A stretch of 64,000 bases of DNA from Alteriqipengyuania_B sp035481675 (GCF_035481675.1 NZ_JAYJJW010000001.1:1302001-1366000); one strand, 5' to 3'; numbered from the stretch's first letter, positions 17,540 through 24,394 are shown. Translations and numbers: made by a program. Notes: generated from the letters alone by a model not told the origin.

Positions 17540-18229
17540 ATGGAAAGCAAGATGCGCATTTCGATCGTCATGCTGGTTTGCGCCGCACTGGTCACAGGCT
17601 GCGATAGCGGAGCGGAGGAACGGCAGGTCATGGCCCAGGATGTGCTGCTGCCTCCGGCCGAGCTGCCACCTGGCGCAGGTCCGCCGCCGGAACGCGTCCC
17701 GCGCCCGCCAATCTGCCCGCCCTTTCCGCCCGGTACCGCCGTACCTGCAAATGCCGCAAGCGCCGAGCAATGCGCCGCGCTCGAACGCGAGCAGGAAAAG
17801 GAGCGAGCTGCGTCCGAGAAGCGCCAGCTCGCCGAAGCGACCCGCGATGGCGAATTGCCGCCTTTCGACCAGCGGGTCGATCGCTTTCCCGAGCGCGGGA
17901 GCTGGATCCAGCGGCTCGTCCCCGACGATGTGCCGGCGGAAGCAAGCGGCTGCACTTTCACTGAGAGACCGCGCAACGAGCGGCCCGCGAATCTCGTCGT
18001 CCAGGCGCAAAGCGGCAACATGGACTTGCTCGCCGAAGGCTTCGTGCTGGCGCACGACCATGCGATCGGTTTCGTCGAGGCGGGTTTTCTGGCGGACAAG
18101 CCGGTGATCGCGGTGCGCAAGAACATGCCCGACCTGTGGATCGCGCCCAAGCCGCCGATCCGCAACGTCATCCTGCGGATCGGCGCGGAGGAATTTCGCT
18201 GCATCCGTTCGACCGGTTCGGGCGGCTGA
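17540..18229 (+). CDS. Putative lipoprotein of unknown function
   Basis: A protein of 229 residues from the first ATG, or 225 from the ATG at 17552. The N-terminus has a short hydrophobic segment ending in the lipobox LVTGC near residue 21, so it is probably lipid-anchored. A Pro-rich linker (about residues 35-65), a short charged helix and a C-terminal globular region without recognisable motifs follow. AGGAG directly abuts the first ATG, which makes the ATG at 17552 a reasonable alternative. It is divergent from rimP and convergent with the metzincin-like gene. I do not recognise the family. Confidence 0.7.
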   Translation: MESKMRISIVMLVCAALVTGCDSGAEERQVMAQDVLLPPAELPPGAGPPPERVPRPPICPPFPPGTAVPANAASAEQCAALEREQEKERAASEKRQLAEATRDGELPPFDQRVDRFPERGSWIQRLVPDDVPAEASGCTFTERPRNERPANLVVQAQSGNMDLLAEGFVLAHDHAIGFVEAGFLADKPVIAVRKNMPDLWIAPKPPIRNVILRIGAEEFRCIRSTGSGG

Positions 18230-18235
18230 TACGAA

Positions 18236-18264
18236 AAGGGCGGAGGCTCCGCGCCCCCGCCCTT
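18236..18264. terminator. Bidirectional terminator between convergent genes
   Basis: An inverted repeat AAGGGCGG / CCGCCCTT with a 13-base loop sits between the stop of the lipoprotein gene and the stop of the convergent metzincin-like gene. On the minus strand it continues into TTTTCGTATC, giving a T-run for that direction. Confidence 0.7.
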
Positions 18265-18282
18265 CCCTTCAGATCCGGCAAA

Positions 18283-19119
18283 TCAATGGTCGTGATCGTC
18301 GTCATGCGGGCGGTTGCCGCGCGGGCCCTCGCCCGGAGCCCAAGTGACGTGGGTGACCACGAAGTCGCCGTCGCCCTCGTCGCGGATGAAGACGAAAGGC
18401 ACGCCCTTGGCGTCGAATTCGACCGCGCGGCCCCAGTTCGCAGGCGTGTCGCCGACCACGCCCAGCTTCTTGCCGCGCCCGCCGCCATTGCCGCCTTTAC
18501 CGTTGCCGGGCTTGGTCCCGCCGCCGCCGGTGCTGCCGCCGTACATGATGGCAAGCTGGTCGTAATCGTGCTGGTCAGGATGCTCGTTACCTTCGGGCAG
18601 GCTGGTATATTCCATGCACGAGGTGGTGAGATCGGTGCTGAAGTTCTCGTTCTGGTGGCCGAGGCCGTAATCGTGGCCGATTTCCTGGCAGGTCACCAGC
18701 TGGCGCCACGAGAAATTGTTGTAGTTCGGCCGGGTAAAGTAGTTGTCATTCAGCTTGGTCACCCCGGCAGTGATCGTCGAACCGCTGATCGTGATGCTGG
18801 CGATGCCGAGCCAGCCGGTCGCGCCATAGTCGTCGTTACAGACCTGGATGGTCGAACGGACATAGGGGCAGGACGGATCGGCACTGCCGCGCTGGTACGG
18901 CGCCTCGATATAGGGTGAGGCGTTCCAGTCGCCCACGGCGGTTTCGACATATCCGACCCAGCTTGCGCCGGTGTTGTCGATGACCGGCATGGTCAGCTGC
19001 TCCCCGGCGGCGAGCTCCCACTTGTAGTCGGCCCACGAATGATTGGCAGCCGCCGGCAGCGCGATGGCTGCGGCAATCCCTGCCATGGCGGCGAATTTCG
19101 TCTTGGTGATCCGTTTCAT
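18283..19119 (-). CDS. Secreted metzincin-like protein with QExxHxxGxxH in place of HExxHxxGxxH
   Basis: A 278-residue exported protein with a signal peptide (cleavage near AAANH, residue 26). The central segment CQEIGHDYGLGHQNE (residues 144-158) has the spacing of the metzincin zinc site HExxHxxGxxH, but the first histidine is Gln145. Glu146, His149, Gly152 and His155 are kept. The C-terminus has a Gly-rich linker, a small domain and a His/Asp tail (HDDDHDH) that could bind metal. Four cysteines (near residues 84, 94, 144 and 168) could form disulfides. An AAGGGA site precedes the start. Proteolytic activity is uncertain because of the Gln. Confidence 0.75.
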   Translation of the reverse strand: MKRITKTKFAAMAGIAAAIALPAAANHSWADYKWELAAGEQLTMPVIDNTGASWVGYVETAVGDWNASPYIEAPYQRGSADPSCPYVRSTIQVCNDDYGATGWLGIASITISGSTITAGVTKLNDNYFTRPNYNNFSWRQLVTCQEIGHDYGLGHQNENFSTDLTTSCMEYTSLPEGNEHPDQHDYDQLAIMYGGSTGGGGTKPGNGKGGNGGGRGKKLGVVGDTPANWGRAVEFDAKGVPFVFIRDEGDGDFVVTHVTWAPGEGPRGNRPHDDDHDH

Positions 19120-19214
19120 GCCCGTCCCTTCCAGATGTTGCGGATGGGCGCGATAAGGCCGCGGAAAGTATAAGGCCGGGTTGCGGCAGATGCTTCCGGA
19201 GTATCGTTAATTCG

Positions 19215-19583
19215 TTAGGGCTGGCTGGCGTCGGCGGGCGTGGCGGGTGCGCGGCAGGCCCGGGCCCACGGATTGGCCTTGCAGGCGCGGACCCTCTCCC
19301 GCTCCAGCCGCTCGCGTTCCGCCCGCTCGCGCTCGACCGGATCGAATTTTCGCGCGACGGCGGAGATGCCGTCAGCCTCGCTGGTTCCCCACGAATGGTA
19401 AGGCAGCGTCATCGCGTAAAGGACGAACGCGACGATCCCGAAAAGCGCCCAGCGGGCAATCCTGTCGATGACCGGAAAGTCATCGTCGGCCTTTCCCCGG
19501 TTCTCGTAGTGGTAGCGCGGCCCAAGGCCCCAATAGGGCGCAAATGCATCGGTCGCGCGCTTCCAGATGGTGCCGAGCGGCAT
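19215..19583 (-). CDS. Small membrane protein with C-x2-NPWA-x2-C motif (NPWA cluster, last gene)
   Basis: A 122-residue protein with no recognised family. An N-terminal soluble part containing PRYHYEN (residues 22-28) is followed by one hydrophobic span (about 45-62). A charged Glu/Arg helix (81-99) follows, then a loop in which NPWA (104-107) is flanked by Cys101 and Cys110. The tail is Ala/Pro-rich. Arg residues before the span suggest a cytoplasmic N-terminus, leaving the cysteine pair outside the cytoplasm. It is the sixth and last gene of the compact minus-strand run behind pspF, starting 10 bases after the stop of its neighbour. Confidence 0.75.
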   Translation of the reverse strand: MPLGTIWKRATDAFAPYWGLGPRYHYENRGKADDDFPVIDRIARWALFGIVAFVLYAMTLPYHSWGTSEADGISAVARKFDPVERERAERERLERERVRACKANPWARACRAPATPADASQP

Positions 19584-19593
19584 GGGTGTACGC

Positions 19594-19770
19594 CTATTCG
19601 GCAGCCCACGGATTGCCGGCAGAGGTGTACTGCGGCTGCGCCTCGCCCGCGTCCGCGGCGCGCGCGTCCTCGCGCATCGACTTCGGCGTGTAGGTCATGG
19701 CGATGGCCATCGCGATGATGAAAAACGCGATCAGGCGCGGGTATTTGAGGATCGTGTTGACGATGTGCAT
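19594..19770 (-). CDS. 58-residue membrane protein ending in NPWA
   Basis: A short gene read directly from the minus strand: ATG at 19770, TAG at 19594-19596, 58 residues. A hydrophobic span (about residues 11-27) follows a short N-terminus. The C-terminal part ends YTSAGNPWAAE, matching the ends of the genes at 19777 and 20386. AAGGA lies about nine bases upstream. It starts seven bases after the stop of the preceding gene and sits 10 bases before the next, so it is an integral member of the six-gene run. Family unknown. Confidence 0.75.
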   Translation of the reverse strand: MHIVNTILKYPRLIAFFIIAMAIAMTYTPKSMREDARAADAGEAQPQYTSAGNPWAAE

Positions 19771-19776
19771 GGCGGA

Positions 19777-20082
19777 TCAGTCCTTCGCCCAAGGGTTGTT
19801 GTTCGAGGTGTAGCGGAAGGTCCCACCCTCGCTCGGTTCGGCGGCGGCCGCCGGTTGGTCGAAGGGCACGGAGCCCTCGACTTCCATCTCGCTCGGCAGC
19901 GAATAGACCTTGCCTAGCACGAGCGCGAAGAACGCCCCGCCGATGAGGAGGTAGCGCATGCGCACCCACATCTCGTTGGCGACCTGCGACCAGAATTCGC
20001 CCCAATCGAAATCGGCGCGCTCTTCTTCGGAGCCGAACAGGCCGCGCACCCACGGCGGCAGGTTGGGATTGGTCTGTTTCAT
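19777..20082 (-). CDS. Small membrane protein ending in NPWA (NPWA cluster)
   Basis: A 101-residue protein. An acidic and aromatic N-terminal region (DFDWGEFW) leads to Arg41/Arg43 and one hydrophobic span (about 44-60). A Glu/Pro-rich linker follows, then the end YTSNNNPWAKD. The start was set at the ATG at 20082, which overlaps the stop of the upstream gene as ATGA, rather than the longer frame to 20100. Coupling to the upstream NPWA gene is therefore likely. No known domain is recognised. Confidence 0.77.
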   Translation of the reverse strand: MKQTNPNLPPWVRGLFGSEEERADFDWGEFWSQVANEMWVRMRYLLIGGAFFALVLGKVYSLPSEMEVEGSVPFDQPAAAAEPSEGGTFRYTSNNNPWAKD

Positions 20083-20381
20083 TGGCAATCGTTCGCCCAC
20101 GGGTTGTTGGCGCAGCGCTGGTGTTCCGCCTCGGCGGCCTGACGAGCCTCGACGCGCGCGCTGACCAGATCGCTCGAGACGAAGGTGAATGCGACGCAGG
20201 AAGCCCCGGCCAGCGTCAGGAGGAGCACGGACAGGGTCCGCCAGATCGGGAAACCGCGGTCGCCGCCGGCGCCCTCGTAGTGATAGACCTTCGTGGTGCC
20301 CTTAAAGAGGTCGAGCTCCTCGCGGCTGCGGCCCGCCGGGTCGCCGCGCAAGGTTTCCTTGATGAAGTACTTGAGGTCCAC
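20079..20381 (-). CDS. Small membrane protein with C-x2-NPWA-x2-C motif (NPWA cluster)
   Basis: A 100-residue protein with an N-terminal charged region containing KVYHYEG (31-37), a hydrophobic span (about 47-68) and a short helix. The C-terminus has NPWA (93-96) between Cys90 and Cys99, the same cysteine spacing as the 19215 gene. YHYE also occurs in the 19215 and 20386 genes. The start is four bases after the stop of the preceding gene, and the stop overlaps the next start. Function unknown; a periplasmic disulfide loop carrying NPWA is my inference. Confidence 0.77.
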   Translation of the reverse strand: MDLKYFIKETLRGDPAGRSREELDLFKGTTKVYHYEGAGGDRGFPIWRTLSVLLLTLAGASCVAFTFVSSDLVSARVEARQAAEAEHQRCANNPWANDCQ

Positions 20382-20385
20382 CGTG

Positions 20386-20661
20386 CTACTCCGCCGGGTC
20401 CAGCGCCCATGGGTTGGACGAGGATGTGTAGGTCACCGTTTCCGGCACCGGTTCGGCGATGCGCTCGCTGCGTTTACCCATGCACGTACTCGGCCCCCAG
20501 GCGAGGATCGGCGCGACCAGGCTGAAAACCATCATCCGCCCCCAGAACTTGAAGATGCCGTTGCCGATGCGCTCGTTCAGCGGCTTTTCGTAGTGATACG
20601 TCGCCTTTTCGCCGGACGCCCCTTCGACGACCGATTTGAAGATGCGACCGATGAAGAACAT
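20386..20661 (-). CDS. Small membrane protein ending in NPWA (NPWA cluster)
   Basis: A 91-residue protein: N-terminal region with ATYHYEK (20-26), a hydrophobic span (about 36-56), a short basic patch, and the end YTSSSNPWALDPAE. It shares YHYE with two neighbours and YTSxxNPWA with two others, which ties the family together. It starts six bases after the stop of the first gene of the run. No database family is recognised. Confidence 0.77.
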   Translation of the reverse strand: MFFIGRIFKSVVEGASGEKATYHYEKPLNERIGNGIFKFWGRMMVFSLVAPILAWGPSTCMGKRSERIAEPVPETVTYTSSSNPWALDPAE

Positions 20662-20667
20662 CGCGGC

Positions 20668-21009
20668 TCAGTTGCCCCAATCGCCGGAAGACTCGCCGGA
20701 GAGGGATTCGTCGCCCCAGTCGTCGCCGTAGTTGTCGCGCATGCGCTCGATCGCGCGGCGGGCGCGGCGTTCGTCCTGCATCTCGCGCGCGGTCCGCGCC
20801 AGCGCAGCACCCGTGGCGGCGCCTTCCTTCATATTGCCGATGTTTTCGGAGAAACTGCCGTCGCGGCTGTAGGAGGCCGCGCCCATCGCCACCGCAGCAG
20901 CCGCTTCGGGATCGTTGCCGAGATACGTGACCCCTGCCCCGAAAGCGAACACCGCGATCAGCCAGATCGCTGCGATCGATCCCAGCACAATTCGAATGAG
21001 CTTGCCCAC
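20668..21009 (-). CDS. Small membrane protein, first gene of the run behind pspF
   Basis: A 113-residue protein starting at GTG 21009, supported by AAGGGGG six bases upstream. The longer frame to 21051 lacks such a site. One hydrophobic span (about residues 5-27) is followed by a Gly/Ala-rich segment, a basic helix (ARTAREMQDERRARRAIERM) and an acidic end finishing SSGDWGN. It lacks NPWA but begins the tightly packed run of NPWA genes. It lies 91 bases behind the pspF stop, so cotranscription with pspF is possible. A perfect hairpin (21026-21041) lies just upstream of its ribosome site. Confidence 0.7.
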   Translation of the reverse strand: MGKLIRIVLGSIAAIWLIAVFAFGAGVTYLGNDPEAAAAVAMGAASYSRDGSFSENIGNMKEGAATGAALARTAREMQDERRARRAIERMRDNYGDDWGDESLSGESSGDWGN

Positions 21010-21025
21010 AACGCGCCCCCTTGTT

Positions 21026-21041
21026 GTCTCGCGCACGAGAC
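21026..21041 (-). promoter_or_regulatory. Perfect 6-bp hairpin upstream of the NPWA-cluster ribosome site
   Basis: GTCTCG / CGAGAC with a 4-base loop lies between the pspF stop and the first small gene, about 10 bases before its AAGGGGG site. It is too weak and lacks a T-run for termination. It could be a processing site or translational control element; the role is unproven. Confidence 0.3.
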
Positions 21042-21100
21042 TAGGGCGCAAATCTTGTCAGGCGGTTAAGGATGCGCGCGGGGCGCTCAGGCGTTCGGCC

Positions 21101-22138
21101 TCAGTCCGCATCGTCCTGCATAATGCCGTGCTTCTTGATGCAATGGCGCAGCTGGTCGTAGCTCAGGCCCAGCGCCTTGGCCGTCTGGCGCTGGTTCCAG
21201 CGGTGGCGGCCGAGCGCGTGTTCGACGATGGTTTTCTCATGTTCGTCCACCGCGGCGCGCAGGTCGTCGCAATCCGCGAAGTCGGGGATCGGCTGGCGGG
21301 TTGCGGGTCGTGCAGGCGCTGCACCGGCAGGAGGTGCGTCAGCGCGCGGCAGCGGTTCGGGGATCCACGGGCTGTCGAAGGGGTCGAAAGTGACATCGGC
21401 GACCGGGCGGCTGTCGTCCTGCCAGCGATAGACCGCGCGCTCCGCCACATTGCGCAATTCGCGCACGTTGCCTGGCCAGTCGTGCTTCTCCATCGCCTCG
21501 CGCACATGGGGCGCGAACCCCGGCCAACGGTCCCACTCCAGCTCTGCCGCCATGCGCCGACCGAAATAGTCGGCCAGCACCTCGACGTCGCCTTCGCGCA
21601 CGCGCAGCGGCGGCAGGGTGATGACTTCAAAGCTGAGCCGGTCGAGCAAATCGGCGCGAAAACGGCCTTCCTTCGCCATTTGCGGCAGGTTCTCGTTGGT
21701 GGCGGCGACGATGCGCACGTCCACGCGGATCGGGCGGCTGCTGCCGATACGGGTGACCTCGCCGTATTCGACCGCGCGCAGCAGGCGCTCCTGCGCGCCC
21801 ATCGACAGCGTGGCCAGTTCGTCGAGAAATAGCGTGCCCCGGTCGGCTTCCTCGAACCGCCCGGCCCGCGCCTTGGTAGCACCGGTGAAAGCGCCGGCTT
21901 CGTGGCCGAACAGCTCCGCCTCGATCAGCGTTTCCGGCAGGGCGGCGCAGTTCATGGTGACGAGCGGCTCGTCCCAGCGGGTGGAAAGGCGGTGGAGACG
22001 CTCGGCGATCAGTTCCTTGCCCGTCCCGCGCTCGCCGATCACGAGAACGGGGCGCCGCATCGGGGCCGCCTGGCTGGCCCGCTCCACCGCGTCGAGAAAC
22101 GCGCCGGATTGGCCGATGAATTGTCCTTCCCGCTCCAT
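21101..22138 (-). CDS. pspF: PspF: sigma-54 enhancer-binding activator of the phage-shock response
   Basis: A 345-residue AAA+ activator without a receiver domain, as in PspF. Walker A is GERGTGKE (35-42), the sigma-54 contact loop GAFTGA is at 82-87 and Walker B is GTLFLDE (101-107). A Pro/Ala-rich linker and a C-terminal Fis-type helix-turn-helix (QTAKALGLSYDQLRHCIKKHGI) follow. In E. coli, PspA holds PspF inactive until the membrane is stressed. Here it is divergent from the psp operon. A candidate sigma-70 promoter (22147-22176) overlaps the upstream activating site, implying autorepression. Confidence 0.95.
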   Translation of the reverse strand: MEREGQFIGQSGAFLDAVERASQAAPMRRPVLVIGERGTGKELIAERLHRLSTRWDEPLVTMNCAALPETLIEAELFGHEAGAFTGATKARAGRFEEADRGTLFLDELATLSMGAQERLLRAVEYGEVTRIGSSRPIRVDVRIVAATNENLPQMAKEGRFRADLLDRLSFEVITLPPLRVREGDVEVLADYFGRRMAAELEWDRWPGFAPHVREAMEKHDWPGNVRELRNVAERAVYRWQDDSRPVADVTFDPFDSPWIPEPLPRADAPPAGAAPARPATRQPIPDFADCDDLRAAVDEHEKTIVEHALGRHRWNQRQTAKALGLSYDQLRHCIKKHGIMQDDAD

Positions 22139-22146
22139 GACGCCAA

Positions 22147-22176
22147 TATATAGGAAATTTCACCAACCTGAGGCAA
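22147..22176 (-). promoter_or_regulatory. Candidate sigma-70 promoter of pspF overlapping a PspF site
   Basis: On the minus strand TTGCCT and TATATA are spaced by 18 bases. The spacer is exactly the candidate PspF-binding element at 22153-22170. The -10 lies only eight bases before the pspF ATG, and no ribosome site is visible, so a leaderless message is possible. PspF repressing its own promoter from an overlapping site is known in E. coli. Confidence 0.5.
22153..22170. promoter_or_regulatory. Candidate PspF upstream activating site, distal
   Basis: GGAAATTTCACCAACCTG, centred about 80 bp upstream of the pspA -24 element. The core TTCACCAAC recurs at 34170-34178 upstream of the second sigma-54 promoter of this window. 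The assignment rests on this shared core and on position only. Confidence 0.45.
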
Positions 22177-22192
22177 CAGGCACCACATGTCG

Positions 22193-22219
22193 TTCGTCGA
22201 ATTTTACTCAAGTAGTTGA
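22193..22219. promoter_or_regulatory. Candidate PspF upstream activating site, proximal
   Basis: Read on the minus strand this contains TTGAGTAAAATTCGACGAA. It resembles TTGGTAAAATTCACCAA at 34161-34177 apart from one inserted base and weaker right-hand similarity. It lies about 35 bp upstream of the pspA -24 element. A short inverted repeat TCAA-GTAG-TTGA (22208-22219) overlaps it. Confidence 0.35.
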
Positions 22220-22240
22220 TTTAGTGTCGTAATTACAGTT

Positions 22241-22255
22241 TGGCACACCCCTTGC
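22241..22255 (+). promoter_or_regulatory. Sigma-54 promoter of the psp operon
   Basis: TGGCACACCCCTTGC matches the -24/-12 consensus TGGCAC-N5-TTGC, with the GG and GC dinucleotides at the exact spacing of RpoN promoters. A transcript would start near 22267, about 39 bases before the leader gene at 22306. The divergent pspF gene supplies the expected activator. Confidence 0.9.
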
Positions 22256-22305
22256 GATGTGATGAACAAGCACCACGCGGTGCCACATTCGAAAGGATCA
22301 CGATC

Positions 22306-22461
22306 ATGTACAACCGCCAATTCTTCTCGACGCAGCTGGGCAAGGTCTCCGCGCTCTGCATCGCCGCGATGGTGGCGTTCAACCTGATCACCGTCGTCGG
22401 CCAGTTCCCGGGCGCAGCCTCGCCCACGCTGGTCCACGCCGCATCCGTGGTTGTCGCCTGA
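22306..22461 (+). CDS. 51-residue hydrophobic leader protein coupled to pspA
   Basis: ATG at 22306 with AAAGGA eight bases upstream; TGA shares its last base with the ATG at 22461 (TGATG). The protein starts MYNRQFFSTQLGKVSAL and has one hydrophobic segment (about residues 14-31), then an Ala/Val-rich end. It resembles in size, layout and coupling the 43-residue gene at 33888-34019, which also follows a sigma-54 promoter. It may be a small membrane effector or simply a translational leader. Family unknown. Confidence 0.65.
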   Translation: MYNRQFFSTQLGKVSALCIAAMVAFNLITVVGQFPGAASPTLVHAASVVVA

Positions 22462-23369
22462 TGACCGCCAACGATCCCTCCAACCCGCTGGCGCCGATCC
22501 GCGCGCAGGGTGGAGACAATCGCGTCCCCGGGCAGGGCGGGTCCCAATCCCCCCGCCCCGCCCACGCTTCGGCCAGCCGTCTCGACCAGGAAATCGAGCG
22601 GCTGCGCCGGAGCCCCCAGCCTGCTGCCGACGCGGCCCGTAATATCAAGGATTCATTTGCCGGAGTTCCCTGGATGGGTATTTTCTCACGTACGCGCGAT
22701 ATCATCGCCGCCAATTTCAACGACATGCTCGACCAGGCCGACGATCCGGCCAAGATGATCCGGATGATCATCATGGAGATGGAAGAAACGCTGGTGGAGG
22801 TCCGCGCCTCTGCCGCGCGTACCATCGCCGACCAGAAGGAAATGCACCGCCACACGGTCAAGCTGGACCGGCTGCAGGCCGACTGGGGCGAAAAGGCCCA
22901 GCTCGCCCTGAGCAAGGACCGCGAGGACCTGGCCCGCGCGGCGCTGGTCGAAAAGAAGAAGGCGTCCGACATGTCGGACCAGCTGAAGCAGGAAATCGGC
23001 GTGCTGGACGATGCGCTGCGGGCTTACGAGGACGACATCCAGAAGCTGCAGAGCCGCCTGCGCGAAGCGCGCAGCCGCCAGACCGGCATCGCCGCCCGCC
23101 TCGAAAGCGCGGAGAACCGCGTGAAGCTGCGCACGGTGATGAGCACCGATCGCGTGGACGAGGCGATGAGCCGCTTCGACCAGCTGGAACGCCGCGTCGA
23201 CTATGCCGAAGGCCGCGCCGACGCGCTCAGCATCGCCGACGGCTCGAACACTCCCAGCCTGGCCGACGAGATCGCCGCGCTGGAAGGCGGCGACAAGATC
23301 GACGCCGAACTGGAAGAAATGAAAAAGGCGCTCGGCAAGGGCGCCAGCGAAGACAAGGGAGAAGGGTAA
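22461..23369 (+). CDS. pspA: Phage shock protein A (PspA/IM30), possibly with N-terminal extension
   Basis: A membrane-stress effector that binds PspF and coats damaged inner membrane. The canonical PspA begins at MGIFSRTRDIIAANFNDML (ATG 22674, GGAG eight bases upstream) and would give 231 residues of near-continuous coiled coil. The frame is open 71 codons further upstream, to an ATG at 22461 that overlaps the leader gene stop. Third codon positions there are mostly G or C, as expected for coding sequence, so I kept the longer form (302 residues). The extension is Pro/Ser/Gln-rich and includes a short helix. Either start could be used. Confidence 0.93.
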   Translation: MTANDPSNPLAPIRAQGGDNRVPGQGGSQSPRPAHASASRLDQEIERLRRSPQPAADAARNIKDSFAGVPWMGIFSRTRDIIAANFNDMLDQADDPAKMIRMIIMEMEETLVEVRASAARTIADQKEMHRHTVKLDRLQADWGEKAQLALSKDREDLARAALVEKKKASDMSDQLKQEIGVLDDALRAYEDDIQKLQSRLREARSRQTGIAARLESAENRVKLRTVMSTDRVDEAMSRFDQLERRVDYAEGRADALSIADGSNTPSLADEIAALEGGDKIDAELEEMKKALGKGASEDKGEG

Positions 23370-23372
23370 GCC

Positions 23373-23678
23373 ATGGACGACATTATCGGCGCAATCATCG
23401 TAGCGACGATCTTCATCGGCCTGCCGTGGGTCATCCTCCACTACATCACCAAGTGGAAGACCGCTGCCTCCATCACTGGTGACGACGAGGAGCTGCTCGA
23501 CGAACTCTACCACCTGGCCCGCCGGTTGGACGAGCGGATGGACACCGTGGAACGGCTGGTCGCGAGCGACAATCCGGAATTCAAGGCACCGCGCATCCGC
23601 CACGACAAGGAAATCGACAACAACCCGCTGCACGAACTCGACCGCATGATGGCGGAGAAAGAAAGGAACGCCCGATGA
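23373..23678 (+). CDS. pspB: Phage shock protein B (PspB)
   Basis: A 101-residue inner-membrane protein with an N-terminal hydrophobic span (about 3-22) and a cytoplasmic coiled coil, ARRLDERMDTVERLVASDNPEF, matching the PspB end of E. coli (RERIQALESILDAEHP). With PspC it senses membrane stress and draws PspA away from PspF. The C-terminal extension past the PspB core is unusual. It follows pspA by three bases, and its stop overlaps the pspC start (ATGA). Confidence 0.9.
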   Translation: MDDIIGAIIVATIFIGLPWVILHYITKWKTAASITGDDEELLDELYHLARRLDERMDTVERLVASDNPEFKAPRIRHDKEIDNNPLHELDRMMAEKERNAR

Positions 23679-24058
23679 ACAGCCCCCGCACCACCCTCTA
23701 TCGCGACAAGCAGAATGCGAAATTCATGGGCGTCTGCGCGGGCGTGGCCGATTACACCGGTATCAGCGTATTTTGGGTCCGGCTCGGCTTTCTGGCGGCG
23801 ATCCTGTCCGGGATCCTCAGCCCGATCGTAATCCCGCTCTACCTGCTTGCCGGCCTGCTGCTGAACAAGAAGCCGCCCCACCTCTACGTCGACCCGCAGG
23901 AACAGAAGTATTGGCAGCGCGTCCGGCAGAGCCCGAAGCGCACCGCGCGGGAAATCCGCAGCCGCTTTCGCGACATCGACCGTCGCCTGGCCGAAGTGGA
24001 AAGCTTCTACGTCAGCAGCAACCCGCGCCTGAACGCCGAAATCGAGCGTCTGCGCTGA
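23675..24058 (+). CDS. pspC: Phage shock protein C (PspC)
   Basis: A 127-residue protein. The PspC domain (LYRDKQNAKFMGVCAGVADYTG, then a hydrophobic span LGFLAAILSGILSPIVIPLYLLAGLLL) is followed by a cytoplasmic or periplasmic helix with repeated Arg/Glu (RRLAEVESFYVSSNP). It partners PspB in stress sensing and signal relay. The start overlaps the pspB stop. It is followed after 24 bases by the first of five PspB-like paralogues. Confidence 0.92.
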   Translation: MNSPRTTLYRDKQNAKFMGVCAGVADYTGISVFWVRLGFLAAILSGILSPIVIPLYLLAGLLLNKKPPHLYVDPQEQKYWQRVRQSPKRTAREIRSRFRDIDRRLAEVESFYVSSNPRLNAEIERLR

Positions 24059-24082
24059 GTAAGCAGACCAAGGGGAATTGTT

Positions 24083-24394
24083 GTGAGCGAATTGATACCA
24101 ATCATCGCGATTGTGCTTGGCTGTACCATCCCGATGCTCGCGATCTTGTCGAAACATAAGCAGAAGATTGCCGAAATGCAGATCGAAACGACGGCGCAAG
24201 CGACGGCGGAGAAGGCGGCGCAATACTCCAGCCAGGTCGAACAGCTCGAGGAGCGCGTCCGGGTGCTCGAACGCATCGTGACCGACCGCGGCTACGACAT
24301 CGCCACCCAGATCGAGGCGCTGCGTGATACCCAGTCCGTTGAGGAAAGTGGCAGCGGCGTCCCCCTTGAAATGCAGCGGAAGGAGAGCGCGTGA
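24083..24394 (+). CDS. PspB-like small membrane protein, paralogue 1
   Basis: A 103-residue protein from a GTG at 24083 (AAGGGG seven bases upstream). One N-terminal hydrophobic span (about 4-22) is followed by a coiled coil, with LEERVRVLERIVTDRGYDIATQ aligning with the PspB C-terminal core (RERIQALESIL). The tail is SGSGVPLEMQRKES. The tail and the ribosome site of the next gene recur almost identically in paralogue 2, pointing to recent tandem duplication. Function beyond a PspB-like role is not known. Confidence 0.8.
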   Translation: MSELIPIIAIVLGCTIPMLAILSKHKQKIAEMQIETTAQATAEKAAQYSSQVEQLEERVRVLERIVTDRGYDIATQIEALRDTQSVEESGSGVPLEMQRKESA

